DNA from: Pseudoteredinibacter isoporae_A
GTDB lineage: Bacteria; Pseudomonadota; Gammaproteobacteria; Pseudomonadales; Cellvibrionaceae
Direction of reading: 5' to 3'
DNA: 64,000 bases
Assembly: GCF_040372805.1 (NCBI RefSeq)
Contig: NZ_BAABWJ010000001.1
Coordinates: forward strand, 434,001-498,000
Both the position numbers and the translations under genes were made by a program. How positions within the stretch are numbered: the stretch's first letter is position 1; each line of letters begins with the position of its first letter. The notes beneath the pieces were generated by a model. The model was not told where the DNA came from. It was given only the letters and a program-made list of their open reading frames with translations, and did no database searches. Positions 53,069-62,486 of this stretch are shown one piece after another.

Positions 53069-55700
53069 CTTGATCTGCATCCACATAAATTGGGTTACTG
53101 AAAGCAAAAGGCGGCATCACCGGAACAATCTCAGCATAGAGTCCCTTACGGTCACCTTCCACTTCCACGGTAACAAAACTGTCTTTACCAAAGCTTAATG
53201 GCAAAAGGTTTTCCTGCCCCTTGTTGATCGGCATTTGCTGGTAGAGCTCACCGTTAATATAAATACGCAGGGTGTGCACATCGATCCACTGGGCGGCATT
53301 CACTGTCAGTGCCAATACCGCGTCTTTCGCGCCTAAAGTTTCGCCCATCATGGCTTGCTGATCACCGCTTCTCAGCGCGATATCCAAGAGTGGCCCAGTC
53401 GTGCCATACATATTGCCGCGTTTAATTCCTGCAATAAAATGGTCTTGATCAAATTCGCTGACGTCGTCATTGGCCATGTAAATCAAGGTTCGTGGCTCAA
53501 GCACCACTTCACCATAGGTTTGCCCATGGGAGTCACTGGTGGCCGTACCCACCAACCTGACGCCCTGCTTCAAAAAGGCGAACCAGTCTTTGCGCAGCTG
53601 CTCATAGGAATTCAGGCCAGCACCGGTACCATTAATTAATTCCATCGCATCGAAATCAATATCTCGCACACCGGTTTCAGGATCTTTTTCGATCAAACTA
53701 CGATTCTGCTCAGCCGTTAAAGGCTGACTCGGATCATGACCCCGCCCGTCCAACAGATGCATTAAATAGCTTTCGTTGTAACGTTGACTGCCCGGCTCAG
53801 ATATTTCGCCCGCTTGATAAATCACACGCGGATGATTCAATTGCATTACGGCATCGGGATCGCTTTTGCGCACCGCGGCAATAACGTCGCGCCAACGCTT
53901 ATTCTCATGGGCTGGCGCACCACTACGGTATTGCCCTTTCTGCATCTGCAGCGGGAATGCATTGGCGTGCCCCAAAGTATGGGGGGCGACTTCACTTTGC
54001 ACCAAGCCCGTGATTTCGGTGCCAGTGACCGTGGCCAAACGATCACTCAAGCCCATTTCCGCGATATCGCGGTGGTAGTCGTAGATGGTTTCATGCTCAG
54101 TCGCCACCAGCACCTCTCCGCCTTGTGCAACATAACTGCGAATGCGTTGTTCCTGAGGATAGCTGTTATCAAAACTTGGGGCCGCATGAGTATGCAAATC
54201 GGCGTGCACATAATTGGGCGTCGCAACTTCCACTTTCGGTACCGTAATGCTGAGCTTGCTTTCCTTGGTCGCATCGATCGTCAGTTTGACCATATGAGCG
54301 GAATACTCCGGTCCTCGGCTGGCCAATACACGATAACGACCAGGCGCCAGGGAAATCACGTCAGGGTCAGATTCTGTCCCAGCGAGCATCACATCAATAA
54401 CCGGAGCCTCACGATGCCCCCCGGTACTGAAACCGAAGGGTTGGCGAGAAAAATTGACGGATTGGCCTTCCTCAGGAAAAAAGCTCAAGCGCATAGTTTG
54501 CCCCCGGGGCAAACGCAGTGTCCCCTGGGCCTTTAATTCGGGACTGGGCAGATCAATATCGGCTTGCAAATCAACCGCTTGTTCAGCCAACACCCGACCC
54601 TGCGCTTCAATTCTCAGGCGATACTTACCGGCCGGCGCTCTCAAGGCAATGCGTCCGTCCACATCACTGATGGCGTGATTGATTACCGCCCCATCGGCCT
54701 CACGTTGCATAAACACCGACAACCCCGCAGTCGGCAGTTGCAACTTCACCGCCGGTTGCTTATCCCAGTATTGATTCAATACAGAGGCCGCGTCACGCCC
54801 GGAAGCCAGGCTGATCTCATGTTCCACAACTAGGGTTTCACCAAGCTCCAGATCCGCCATTTGGGTTTCCAGCAGCTTTAAGGGGTCGAGAAAAACACCG
54901 TCGTTATCGAACACAAAAGATTCAGTGAAGGTCAGCGCGGCGGAATAAGATTCTGTTACCCCGACAAAGCTGGGCAGCTGGCTTTTCTCGCCGTTTTCCG
55001 ACAGCAGATAAGCATTCTTGATGTGTTGGCCGTAGACCATCGGATGCTTTCCGGCATCGGGCAAACTCAGAATCATATCGACTCCGACCAGGCCACCGAG
55101 ATCATCCAGCAATCCGCTGGGTAATGGTTTGTGCTCATAGGCCGGCGATGGTCCCTGCCCATCCAGTGAGGTGCTGAAGACCTTATTGCCCCGGTTCAGA
55201 TTCACCAAGCCAAAGGCTGCGGCGTCGAAACCATCCACATCTTCTTTATGACTTAACTCAGCTTTGATTTGTAATTTATCGGCATTGTCCTCATTCAACT
55301 CATAGCTCACCTGCAGCTCGAAGCCGCCGTGCTTTGCCCACCCCAGGACGCGGGCGAAATCGTCGCCCTGCTGGGCCTCCATTTTATAAAAGGCTGGCGA
55401 GCTGGTACCGCTTAAATTGATTGCGAAATAGAGCTGGCCAAAGCCCTCCCCCGGCTGTTGGCAGAAGCCGAAATCGGTCAGATAACCTCCCGTAGCCGCC
55501 AGTTCACCTTCGTGCTTCACATCGGAAATGACGGCACACACACGGCCATTGCTCAGTTGCCAGTCCTTAATGCCGCCCCAGGCCATGTCCCCGGCTACTC
55601 GAATCTGCTCAGCCTGCTGGATCTGCTGCGCCTGATAATCCCCCCAACACATCGGTGTTATGAACAGTAATGGCAGCATTTTGCCCAATCGTGATCTCAT
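53040..55700 (-). CDS. Exported CehA/McbA-type PHP-domain metallohydrolase
   Basis: The 886-residue protein has a signal peptide (MLPLLFITPMCWG). Residues 20–480 are β-rich and contain a carboxypeptidase-regulatory-like segment (DVDGRIALRAPAGKYRLRIE). The C-terminal PHP domain has the metal motif ADLHTHAAPSFDNS near residue 496, then LVATEHETIYDYH, MQLNHPRV and GTATSDSHG. CehA and McbA are carbaryl esterases of this family, but natural substrates of the long exported forms are unknown. An 11-base-spaced direct repeat and a palindrome lie upstream. Confidence 0.87.
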   Translation of the reverse strand: MRSRLGKMLPLLFITPMCWGDYQAQQIQQAEQIRVAGDMAWGGIKDWQLSNGRVCAVISDVKHEGELAATGGYLTDFGFCQQPGEGFGQLYFAINLSGTSSPAFYKMEAQQGDDFARVLGWAKHGGFELQVSYELNEDNADKLQIKAELSHKEDVDGFDAAAFGLVNLNRGNKVFSTSLDGQGPSPAYEHKPLPSGLLDDLGGLVGVDMILSLPDAGKHPMVYGQHIKNAYLLSENGEKSQLPSFVGVTESYSAALTFTESFVFDNDGVFLDPLKLLETQMADLELGETLVVEHEISLASGRDAASVLNQYWDKQPAVKLQLPTAGLSVFMQREADGAVINHAISDVDGRIALRAPAGKYRLRIEAQGRVLAEQAVDLQADIDLPSPELKAQGTLRLPRGQTMRLSFFPEEGQSVNFSRQPFGFSTGGHREAPVIDVMLAGTESDPDVISLAPGRYRVLASRGPEYSAHMVKLTIDATKESKLSITVPKVEVATPNYVHADLHTHAAPSFDNSYPQEQRIRSYVAQGGEVLVATEHETIYDYHRDIAEMGLSDRLATVTGTEITGLVQSEVAPHTLGHANAFPLQMQKGQYRSGAPAHENKRWRDVIAAVRKSDPDAVMQLNHPRVIYQAGEISEPGSQRYNESYLMHLLDGRGHDPSQPLTAEQNRSLIEKDPETGVRDIDFDAMELINGTGAGLNSYEQLRKDWFAFLKQGVRLVGTATSDSHGQTYGEVVLEPRTLIYMANDDVSEFDQDHFIAGIKRGNMYGTTGPLLDIALRSGDQQAMMGETLGAKDAVLALTVNAAQWIDVHTLRIYINGELYQQMPINKGQENLLPLSFGKDSFVTVEVEGDRKGLYAEIVPVMPPFAFSNPIYVDADQDGQWQAPGL

Positions 55701-56055
55701 GTCTCGTCTCTTGTTCTTGTAGTGTACTTATTGTGTACTTTTTATAAGTTCTTATAGTAAGTGCGGCAGATCATGCCAAAAGGCCCTATTGTGACAGCAT
55801 GCCCCCGTCAACTCTAGGCCCCGCTGCAATTCGATAATCAGGAGCAATGATGATGCAAGGTTGTTTCAGCCGCCAATATTACGGAGATGTTTGCGCCTGC
55901 GCTATGACAGTCATAAATTTTGCCAAATGTGCAGAACAGCTCACATAGTCTATGCTTGAACAGTAAACAAAACATCTTAAGCTGAGCCTTGGGAGCACGA
56001 ATTCTTACTTTTCATAAGCCTGACGCTGCCGCTCAACCAATAGGAGAACCGCGCG
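55701..56055. other. Intergenic region between the PHP gene and the ALS-like gene
   Basis: This 355-base divergent gap holds the repeats at 55722–55756 on the PHP side. On the other side AGGAGA precedes the 56056 start. No small gene is supported. Confidence 0.45.
55722..55756 (-). promoter_or_regulatory. Operator-like repeats before the PHP gene
   Basis: GTGTACTT occurs at 55722–55729 and again at 55733–55740, 11 bases apart (one helix turn). A perfect palindrome TATAAG-TT-CTTATA follows at 55743–55756. All lie within 60 bases of the PHP start, so they may overlap its promoter. Confidence 0.45.
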
Positions 56056-57714
56056 ATGAAAGCATCGGATCTAATGGTCAAATGCCTCGAAGAAGAAGGA
56101 ATCGAGTACATCTTTGGTGTACCCGGTGAAGAAAATGCCGACTTTATGATGTCTCTGGAAAAGTCCGAGAAGATCAAGTTTATCCTCACGCGACACGAAC
56201 AGGGCGCGGCATTTATGGCCGAAATCTACGGGCGTCTGACAGGTAACCCTGCGGGCTGTCTGGGTACTTTGGGCCCGGGCGCGACCAATTTGATCACCGG
56301 TGTCGCCGACTCCAATATGGACCGGGCGCCCATGCTGGTGCTTACTGGTCAGGGCGCTTCAACCCGCCTGCACAAAGAATCCCATCAGGTGATGGATGTT
56401 GTGGGTATGTTCGAGCCCGTGACCAAATGGGCCACCACGGTATGGCACCCAGAGAATATTCCCGAGATTGTTCGCAAAGCTGTACGCCTCGCCCGAACCG
56501 AAAAGCCGGGCGCTGTGCATATTGAACTGCCCGAAGATATTGCAAAGCTGCCCGTCGACAAAATTCCCCTATCGGTTCGCAAAGCTCGCCGCCCGGTACC
56601 TGCCGACAAGATTATGGATCAGGCCTTCGAGCAAATAAAAAACGCCAAGCGCCCTGTCATTATTGCGGGCAACGGCTGTATCCGTACCCGCGCCTCCAAA
56701 CAACTGCGCTTACTGTGTGAAAAAACCGGTATTGGTGTTGTCAGCACCTTTATGGCGAAAGGCTGTGTGGATATGAATGCGGATTACTGCCTTTATACCA
56801 TCGGCCTGGGTGCGAAGGACATTCCCGCCTGCGCCTTGGACGCCGCAGACCTGGTGATCACCCTTGGCTACGATATGGTCGAGTATCACCCGAAACTCTG
56901 GAACAACGATCAGAATAAAAACATTTTGCACATCGACTTCCTGCCTTCGGAAATTGACGAGCATTATCATCCTGAAACGGAAGTTGTCGGCGATCTCGCT
57001 CACGCCTTGTGGATGCTGAACGAACGCGTTGATGCATACGGCGCGGATAAGCTGGACTTTGACTTGTCTCAGCAAGCTGCGGTGCGCCGCGACATGAGTG
57101 CCGAACTGGCGAAGCATAAAGACGATGACACCGAAGGGGCTATTCGTCCACAGAAAGCCCTGTGGGATGCCCGCGCTGTGATGAATCCGGAAGACATCGC
57201 TCTGAGTGATGTTGGCGCACACAAAATGTGGATTGCCCGACACTTCCAATGCCACGAGCCCAACACCTGTCTTATCCCCAATGGTTTCTGCTCCATGGGT
57301 TTTGCCCTGCCTGGCGCCATCGCTGCGAGCATTGTGCACCCAGACCGCAACATTCTGGCCATCTCCGGTGATGCCGGTTTTATGATGAACATGCAGGAGA
57401 TGGAAACCGCTCGCCGCTTGAATCTGAATCTGACCGTTATGGTGTGGGACGACGGCGGTTACGGCCTGATTAAATGGAAGCAGGAAAATGAATTCGGTAA
57501 GCATACCGATCTCGACTTCGGCAACCCGGATTGGGTGCCTCTGGCGGAAGCCTTTGGCTGGCATGCTCAGAAGGTTGAAAACTCTCGCGACCTGCAGGGC
57601 GCATTGAAAACCGCCTTTGCTACCGATGGCCCAAGCCTGGTCGTCATTCCGATTGACTACAGCGAAAACAAAAAACTGACCGAGCGTCTGGGTGAGCTGA
57701 CCTGCTCAATTTGA
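56056..57714 (+). CDS. Acetolactate-synthase-like thiamine-diphosphate enzyme
   Basis: The 552-residue protein has the three-domain ThDP fold. The catalytic glutamate is in TRHEQGAAFMAE, the central domain spans about 190–330, and the ThDP/Mg site is SGDAGFMMNMQEMETARR followed by VWDDGGYG. The end (DFGNPDWVPLAEAFG and VIPIDYSEN) is like catabolic acetolactate synthase AlsS rather than IlvB. It would join two pyruvates to acetolactate. No alsD or small subunit is beside it. AGGAGA precedes the ATG and a strong terminator follows. Confidence 0.88.
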   Translation: MKASDLMVKCLEEEGIEYIFGVPGEENADFMMSLEKSEKIKFILTRHEQGAAFMAEIYGRLTGNPAGCLGTLGPGATNLITGVADSNMDRAPMLVLTGQGASTRLHKESHQVMDVVGMFEPVTKWATTVWHPENIPEIVRKAVRLARTEKPGAVHIELPEDIAKLPVDKIPLSVRKARRPVPADKIMDQAFEQIKNAKRPVIIAGNGCIRTRASKQLRLLCEKTGIGVVSTFMAKGCVDMNADYCLYTIGLGAKDIPACALDAADLVITLGYDMVEYHPKLWNNDQNKNILHIDFLPSEIDEHYHPETEVVGDLAHALWMLNERVDAYGADKLDFDLSQQAAVRRDMSAELAKHKDDDTEGAIRPQKALWDARAVMNPEDIALSDVGAHKMWIARHFQCHEPNTCLIPNGFCSMGFALPGAIAASIVHPDRNILAISGDAGFMMNMQEMETARRLNLNLTVMVWDDGGYGLIKWKQENEFGKHTDLDFGNPDWVPLAEAFGWHAQKVENSRDLQGALKTAFATDGPSLVVIPIDYSENKKLTERLGELTCSI

Positions 57715-57728
57715 TGCCGGCATAAAAG

Positions 57729-57766
57729 AAAAGGCCTGTTTGCGGTATCGCAAGCAGGCCTTTTTT
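57729..57766 (+). terminator. Rho-independent terminator after the ALS-like gene
   Basis: AAAAGGCCTG (57729–57738) pairs with CAGGCCTTTT (57755–57764), extended inside by TTGCG/CGCAA around GTAT. Six T's close it. Confidence 0.92.
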
Positions 57767-57781
57767 ATTCCCTCAGGGAAA

Positions 57782-58696
57782 TCAGCTGCAGGGTTTTACT
57801 GGCAAACCAATTGAAATCAACATACCACCGTCGTCGCGCTGCTGCACCGCAAGTTCATCGCAGAGATAAGCTTCCTGATCAATCTCCAACCCCTCTTCCA
57901 GCATACGCCGATAGATCGCCTCCCAGACCATAAGATACGACGCTTCAGAATCAATCACGACGGTCGCACTCAAATAAGTCCGCGCAGGAACCTGATGATT
58001 CGCCAATTCAGGTTTGGCCTCATAGCCCCAGAAATAACTGGACTGGGCCGGCTCTGAACAGGCTTCCCAAGGAGAATACACCAACACCGTATCGCAATTG
58101 AGTGGAAGGTATTTACTGCAAGCGCAATAAATTTGCCCTACCGACCGGGCATTGGCTTCATACAGATACAGATGACGTTCGCCTCGTTGCTCCAAGCGTA
58201 TATCGATGCGTTCTAACAACGAGTTATCCAGGCTTTCCGGAAAATCCGGATGGGGTTGTCCAAGTTTGGGCAAGAGTGATAACCAAACCTGAGCATCTCG
58301 TTGCGAACAGAGCTGCCGCACATCGGAAGCACTCAAACCAAGAACCCTGCGCAGCGCCTTTGCCAAAGCCTGAGATGAAGAGAAGCCCGATTCCAACGCC
58401 ACATCCGTTACACTTTTGTCACTGAGCTGAAGCTGGCTCAACGCGTACTGCAAGCGCATACGACGTTGAAACTGCCCAGGGCCTTCATTAAAAGCGCTTT
58501 TAAAAACATAGTGGAAATGACTGGGCGATACAGCACATTGCTGCGCCAGCCAATGCCAATCAATCGATTCGTTAAAACGCTGACGAATAAGGCGAGTGGC
58601 TGTGGCCATTCGCGACTGCCATTGAGGCTTGAGATCATTCAACAAATGGTTTTCGGCACCCAATCGAGTGGGCGCCGTAAGAGCAAGAGTATTCAT
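57782..58696 (-). CDS. AraC-family regulator with GyrI-like C-terminal domain
   Basis: The 304-residue protein has the double helix-turn-helix first (about 30–130): DWHWLAQQCAVSPSHFHYVFKSAF and VTDVALESGFSSSQALAKALRRVLG. A GyrI/BacI-like ligand-binding domain follows (about 155–300). This is the layout of Rob-type multidrug or antibiotic-responsive activators. The ATG overlaps the stop of the DUF1501 gene by one base (TAATG), so it is co-translated with it. It may regulate its own operon. Confidence 0.9.
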   Translation of the reverse strand: MNTLALTAPTRLGAENHLLNDLKPQWQSRMATATRLIRQRFNESIDWHWLAQQCAVSPSHFHYVFKSAFNEGPGQFQRRMRLQYALSQLQLSDKSVTDVALESGFSSSQALAKALRRVLGLSASDVRQLCSQRDAQVWLSLLPKLGQPHPDFPESLDNSLLERIDIRLEQRGERHLYLYEANARSVGQIYCACSKYLPLNCDTVLVYSPWEACSEPAQSSYFWGYEAKPELANHQVPARTYLSATVVIDSEASYLMVWEAIYRRMLEEGLEIDQEAYLCDELAVQQRDDGGMLISIGLPVKPCS

Positions 58697-60096
58697 TAGC
58701 TTTTCAATAAATCCAGACGAGGCCAGGGCTCATTACTCAACCCTGAAAAATTGTGTAAGTTTGGAAACAACATAGGAATATCCTGTTCCTTCACGCCAAA
58801 CCACATAGACAGCTGAGCAAACAAAACATCAGTCGGCAACGTAGGAATCAACACACCTCCACCAACATCCAATGGATTGTCATCCCCCAAAGACAATGCA
58901 GGGTATTGCCCCAGCACTTTGCCGCCTTTAACCGCATCCCCCATGACCATACAGTGGCCACCCCAGCCATGGTCGCTGCCATTGCCGTTCGACGTTAACG
59001 TGCGACCAAAATCTGAGCCCGTAAAACTCAACACCTGCTCGGACAGCCCCATTAATTCCAATGCCTGCTGGAACTCTCCCATAGCCTTGCTCAACACACT
59101 CAACATGCGAGCTTGATTGGCCAACAACTCGTCATGATGATCCCAACCGATGTAACGCAAAAAATACGTTTGCTGAGGCAGGCCCAGTTCTTCCGAAGCT
59201 GCGATACACTGCGCAACCTTTGACAACTGCTGAGATAAATCGCTGCGGCTGAATTCGATAGGCAAACTGATTTTTTCAACTGCTTCACTGAACTTTCGAT
59301 GCTGCAACTGTGCTTCACGTGTAATGGATAAATACGTTTGTTTAAACGGATCGCCGCTATAAGAAGTGTTCAGTATCGTTTCGAAACTGCGCAAAATTTC
59401 GCGATTCAAATCGCTCTCTTCTTCATTGACCACCAAACCAACACTGCCCGTCCCGGTAATTGAGTAGTGGGTGCTGTGCCGACCATTTTGCATAATGTTC
59501 GAGCCCGCCAATGAAATGTTCATTGGGATCTGATCTGCTTTCTTTTGCGCCTGTATGGCATCGGCAAAGTAGCCAAACCAACCTTGTTGCACACGAATGT
59601 CCGGGCGCGAGGTTTGCCAGTGCTTGAATTGATCTGCATGGGACAACAATCCCAATGGCACACGTGCACTGCGATCCAAAAATGCCTGTTTGCTTGTGGG
59701 CTCAATCAATGGCGCGATATTCGCTACAAAAGACAGCTTTTCCTGCTCGAAGAGCTCAGCCACTTCGGGCATGGACGGGTGCAATGCAAACTCGCGTCCG
59801 TCTCGGTCTCGAAAATTATTCAAGGGCAGCAGACTGTCTTTTGCCAGCGCAAGATTACCACGGCTTTGAGCATATTCCCGATAATGGGAAGGCGAATGGG
59901 GCACCAGCATATTGTAGCTGTCATTGCCGCCATCAAGCATGATACAAACCAGCGCACGCTTGCCTTGATCAATATTGAGCGGAGGTGGATTTTGATTCCC
60001 GACAGCAGGAAGAGCAAAGGTCGGCGCTGCCGTTGCGGCAAGACCCGCGGCCATGCTGCCTTGAACAAATTGACGACGCGTTAGATTCTTTAACAT
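58696..60096 (-). CDS. DUF1501-family protein, Tat-exported
   Basis: The 466-residue protein starts with a twin-arginine signal (LTRRQFVQGSMAAG). The body is DUF1501, a sulfatase/alkaline-phosphatase-like fold: LVCIMLDGGNDSYNMLVPHS near the N-terminus and LSFTGSDFGRTLTSNGNGSDHGWGG-type metal region towards the C-terminus. Its true reaction is not known. It starts one base after the DUF1800 stop. The pair DUF1800–DUF1501 recurs in many environmental bacteria and is assumed to act together outside the cytoplasm. Confidence 0.9.
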   Translation of the reverse strand: MLKNLTRRQFVQGSMAAGLAATAAPTFALPAVGNQNPPPLNIDQGKRALVCIMLDGGNDSYNMLVPHSPSHYREYAQSRGNLALAKDSLLPLNNFRDRDGREFALHPSMPEVAELFEQEKLSFVANIAPLIEPTSKQAFLDRSARVPLGLLSHADQFKHWQTSRPDIRVQQGWFGYFADAIQAQKKADQIPMNISLAGSNIMQNGRHSTHYSITGTGSVGLVVNEEESDLNREILRSFETILNTSYSGDPFKQTYLSITREAQLQHRKFSEAVEKISLPIEFSRSDLSQQLSKVAQCIAASEELGLPQQTYFLRYIGWDHHDELLANQARMLSVLSKAMGEFQQALELMGLSEQVLSFTGSDFGRTLTSNGNGSDHGWGGHCMVMGDAVKGGKVLGQYPALSLGDDNPLDVGGGVLIPTLPTDVLFAQLSMWFGVKEQDIPMLFPNLHNFSGLSNEPWPRLDLLKS

Positions 60097-60097
60097 C

Positions 60098-61867
60098 TTA
60101 CACCTCCAACACGGTGAATTCTGGTGAAATGGTCAGCATAAAAGCAATCGTCTGTACCACCCATTCTGGATTGAAGCGATAACTCTGGAACGCTTCGCGT
60201 ATTGCCGGCTTGATGTCCGCCTGACGTTTACCCAGTAGCAATTCGCTCATACGATCAATCAGCTCATCGTGCCTCTCGGGATTACGAGCGATTTGAATTT
60301 CTTCGCTAAAGTCCAGGCGCAATTTATTTTGTTCAACGTTATTCAGATAGTCTGGATTCAATTCTGGGGCATTTTGGATATTATCTGTTTGATTGATCTC
60401 AGTGCTCACTCCCGGCAAATATTTGCCAAAGAACCAGTAATACATCAGATTTACATACGCAATTGAAGTTGCTGAAGTGTGAATTTCAAACTCAGGCGCA
60501 ACTTCGGCAATATCTTTTAACATGCCTTGCGGCACAAAATCGGGCTTATAAAAATTGAACACCGTAGACGCTGACAACGGATGCTGCTGGACGGCCTCCT
60601 GAATATCATCCCCAATCAACCAAAGATGACCGCTGCGGTTGCTGGCATTAAACGCGCGCAGAATTTGCGTCAGGCGTAACAACGGCGACTTCAGCTTTTG
60701 CGGCTGTAAGCTGCGACCATCTTCTTCACGCTGGGCTGGGTACTTAGTATCGTTCACAGAGTTACGCAAAGGGTAACTCAGTACTTCCTGAATGGTTGCG
60801 GCCAAATCACCGCGTGCCCCGAACTTTTCCGCGACCGCAGCAATATAATCTCCGGAAGGATTGGAGGTCACCATTTGCTGAATTAAATGCTTGGCGACAA
60901 ATGGCGCGGTATTCGGATGAGCAACCAGACGATCGACCACTTCACGCACTTCTTCACTGACTGACTGCCCGCCCGGTAGTTTGATAAAACCATCCAGTAA
61001 TTCCTTGCGTCCACGATCGTGATGAGACTCATGCCCCACCATAGGCTTACGCATATTCACAAAAGGCACGGTTTTGTAACTGCTTTCAACACCGTCATCA
61101 AAGCCAACTGGCTGACCGTTGTAACTGCTTGACCAAAAACGATTACTCCATTCATAGCGATAGCTCTCTGCAGTCAGGCCAGTGAACACGCGCGCCAACT
61201 CTCGAATATCGCGGTTGTGGTAACTCGGAATGCTGTTGCCTTGCTCGTCTCGCTGCAAGCTACCGTCGGGGTTCAACATGAACAAACCGATGGAAAACAG
61301 CTGCATGATTTCGCGGGCGTAGTTTTCATCCGGATGAATGTTTTTGGCCGGCACCGCTTTTTGGTTATTCATATGGGACAGGTAGACCCCCATACACGGA
61401 TGCATGGAAACGGCGTACAGCAAGTCGGCGTAGCTGCCAAAGGCATTCTCATACAACAGATCGTAAAAGCTTGCCATGCCGATGGCATCCAGTTCCAATG
61501 AGGAATTATCGGATATCACCAGCAACTCACTCAGCGCTTGAGCCACCCGTTGACGCAGAAGATGCTCCTGCTCACTGAGTGCATCCTGCCACCAGGCCAT
61601 ATGAAAATACCACTTATACGGCAGGGCCGGGTTATTCCCATCGCCATCTAGGGCACTCTTACCATGAGCGTTCAGTAACTCTCCACGAAAGTAGTGCCAG
61701 ATCTGCTCGGTGTTGCGCTGAAACTTTCCCGCTTCCGGCGCCTTGGCATTCAATTGTCGCTGCAGCCAGGCTTCTGGCCCCATGTCAGCCAACTGCTCGA
61801 TTGTCGAGCGGTTGGCACCAAGGCTAGCCTGCATCAGAAAGCGACTGGCTTGATTCACTGTGCCCAT
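60098..61867 (-). CDS. DUF1800-family protein
   Basis: The 589-residue protein begins with the usual DUF1800 opening NQASRFLMQASLGANRSTIEQL. It contains HMAWWQDALSEQEHLLRQRV, the segment NYAREIMQLFSIGLFMLNPDG and FVAKHLIQQMVTSNPSGDYI, all typical. No signal peptide is evident from the chosen ATG at 61867 (GGGG upstream). A longer frame to 62017 would add an unconvincing N-terminus. Function is unknown; it is the first gene of an operon with DUF1501 and the AraC-type regulator. Confidence 0.87.
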   Translation of the reverse strand: MGTVNQASRFLMQASLGANRSTIEQLADMGPEAWLQRQLNAKAPEAGKFQRNTEQIWHYFRGELLNAHGKSALDGDGNNPALPYKWYFHMAWWQDALSEQEHLLRQRVAQALSELLVISDNSSLELDAIGMASFYDLLYENAFGSYADLLYAVSMHPCMGVYLSHMNNQKAVPAKNIHPDENYAREIMQLFSIGLFMLNPDGSLQRDEQGNSIPSYHNRDIRELARVFTGLTAESYRYEWSNRFWSSSYNGQPVGFDDGVESSYKTVPFVNMRKPMVGHESHHDRGRKELLDGFIKLPGGQSVSEEVREVVDRLVAHPNTAPFVAKHLIQQMVTSNPSGDYIAAVAEKFGARGDLAATIQEVLSYPLRNSVNDTKYPAQREEDGRSLQPQKLKSPLLRLTQILRAFNASNRSGHLWLIGDDIQEAVQQHPLSASTVFNFYKPDFVPQGMLKDIAEVAPEFEIHTSATSIAYVNLMYYWFFGKYLPGVSTEINQTDNIQNAPELNPDYLNNVEQNKLRLDFSEEIQIARNPERHDELIDRMSELLLGKRQADIKPAIREAFQSYRFNPEWVVQTIAFMLTISPEFTVLEV

Positions 61868-62135
61868 ATAAAACATACCCCATCGGCTAATGGTAAAAAT
61901 AAGCTGCCTGAAGACTGTAGCGGGCATACCGCACCAAAACGTGTCTGCTTTTACGAAAGCAAGCGGCAAAAGAGGACGGGATGCCTGAGATGAGGCCTGG
62001 TCATACTTAGGAAACAATAATCAGGCATCGAACGCGGGCATAGAGCACAACCCTATATGGATGAGGCACTGCTGAGATAGGTACAGATAGATGGTAGCTG
62101 ATAGTTAGGATCAGCGATCGAAGGGGTGGACAGGA

Positions 62136-62444
62136 TCAACGCTCTTTGCTGCACTGCCAGCAAATTTCAAAACTGGCATCGTTCTCTTCTCCACAGGCTC
62201 CACATTTCCAGGCCTCCCCCGGGGCCGCCAATCGCTCGAGAATAGTATCCAGGATTGCTTTGGCCTTGGGGTAGTCGGACTCATTCTGTACCCAAAGCTC
62301 CGGCCAGGTTTCAAAGTGGGGCATTTCGCCACTCCCAGCACCGAGATGCTGATTTTTGATCAATGTGGGAATACCTTCTGCTTCAATAAGGTTTTGGATA
62401 TTGCTCAAACTGAAGGCATTTTCCTGGGTATGCAGCAGTTTCAT
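62136..62444 (-). CDS. DUF2007 protein with C-terminal zinc ribbon
   Basis: The 102-residue protein has an N-terminal DUF2007 domain (LSNIQNLIEAEGIPTLIKNQ, then ELWVQNESDYPKAKAIL), a GlnB-like ferredoxin fold often called a putative signal-transducing protein. A four-cysteine zinc ribbon follows: cysteines 81, 84, 95 and 98 in two CxxC pairs. A CxxC ribbon after DUF2007 suggests a partner or nucleic-acid contact, but no role is known. It starts 42 bases after the OpgB-like gene on the same strand. Confidence 0.85.
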   Translation of the reverse strand: MKLLHTQENAFSLSNIQNLIEAEGIPTLIKNQHLGAGSGEMPHFETWPELWVQNESDYPKAKAILDTILERLAAPGEAWKCGACGEENDASFEICWQCSKER

Positions 62445-62486
62445 TGGCGAACCTCTTGGCTTCTCACACGGTGGACTGATGTTGAA

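Noticed and set aside
53784..54536. 250-codon plus-strand open frame
   Set aside because: Shadow of the PHP hydrolase gene; the composition (histidine- and arginine-rich) is that of an antisense frame.
56710..57564. 284-codon minus-strand open frame
   Set aside because: It is antisense to the ALS-like gene and has no domain or ribosome site.
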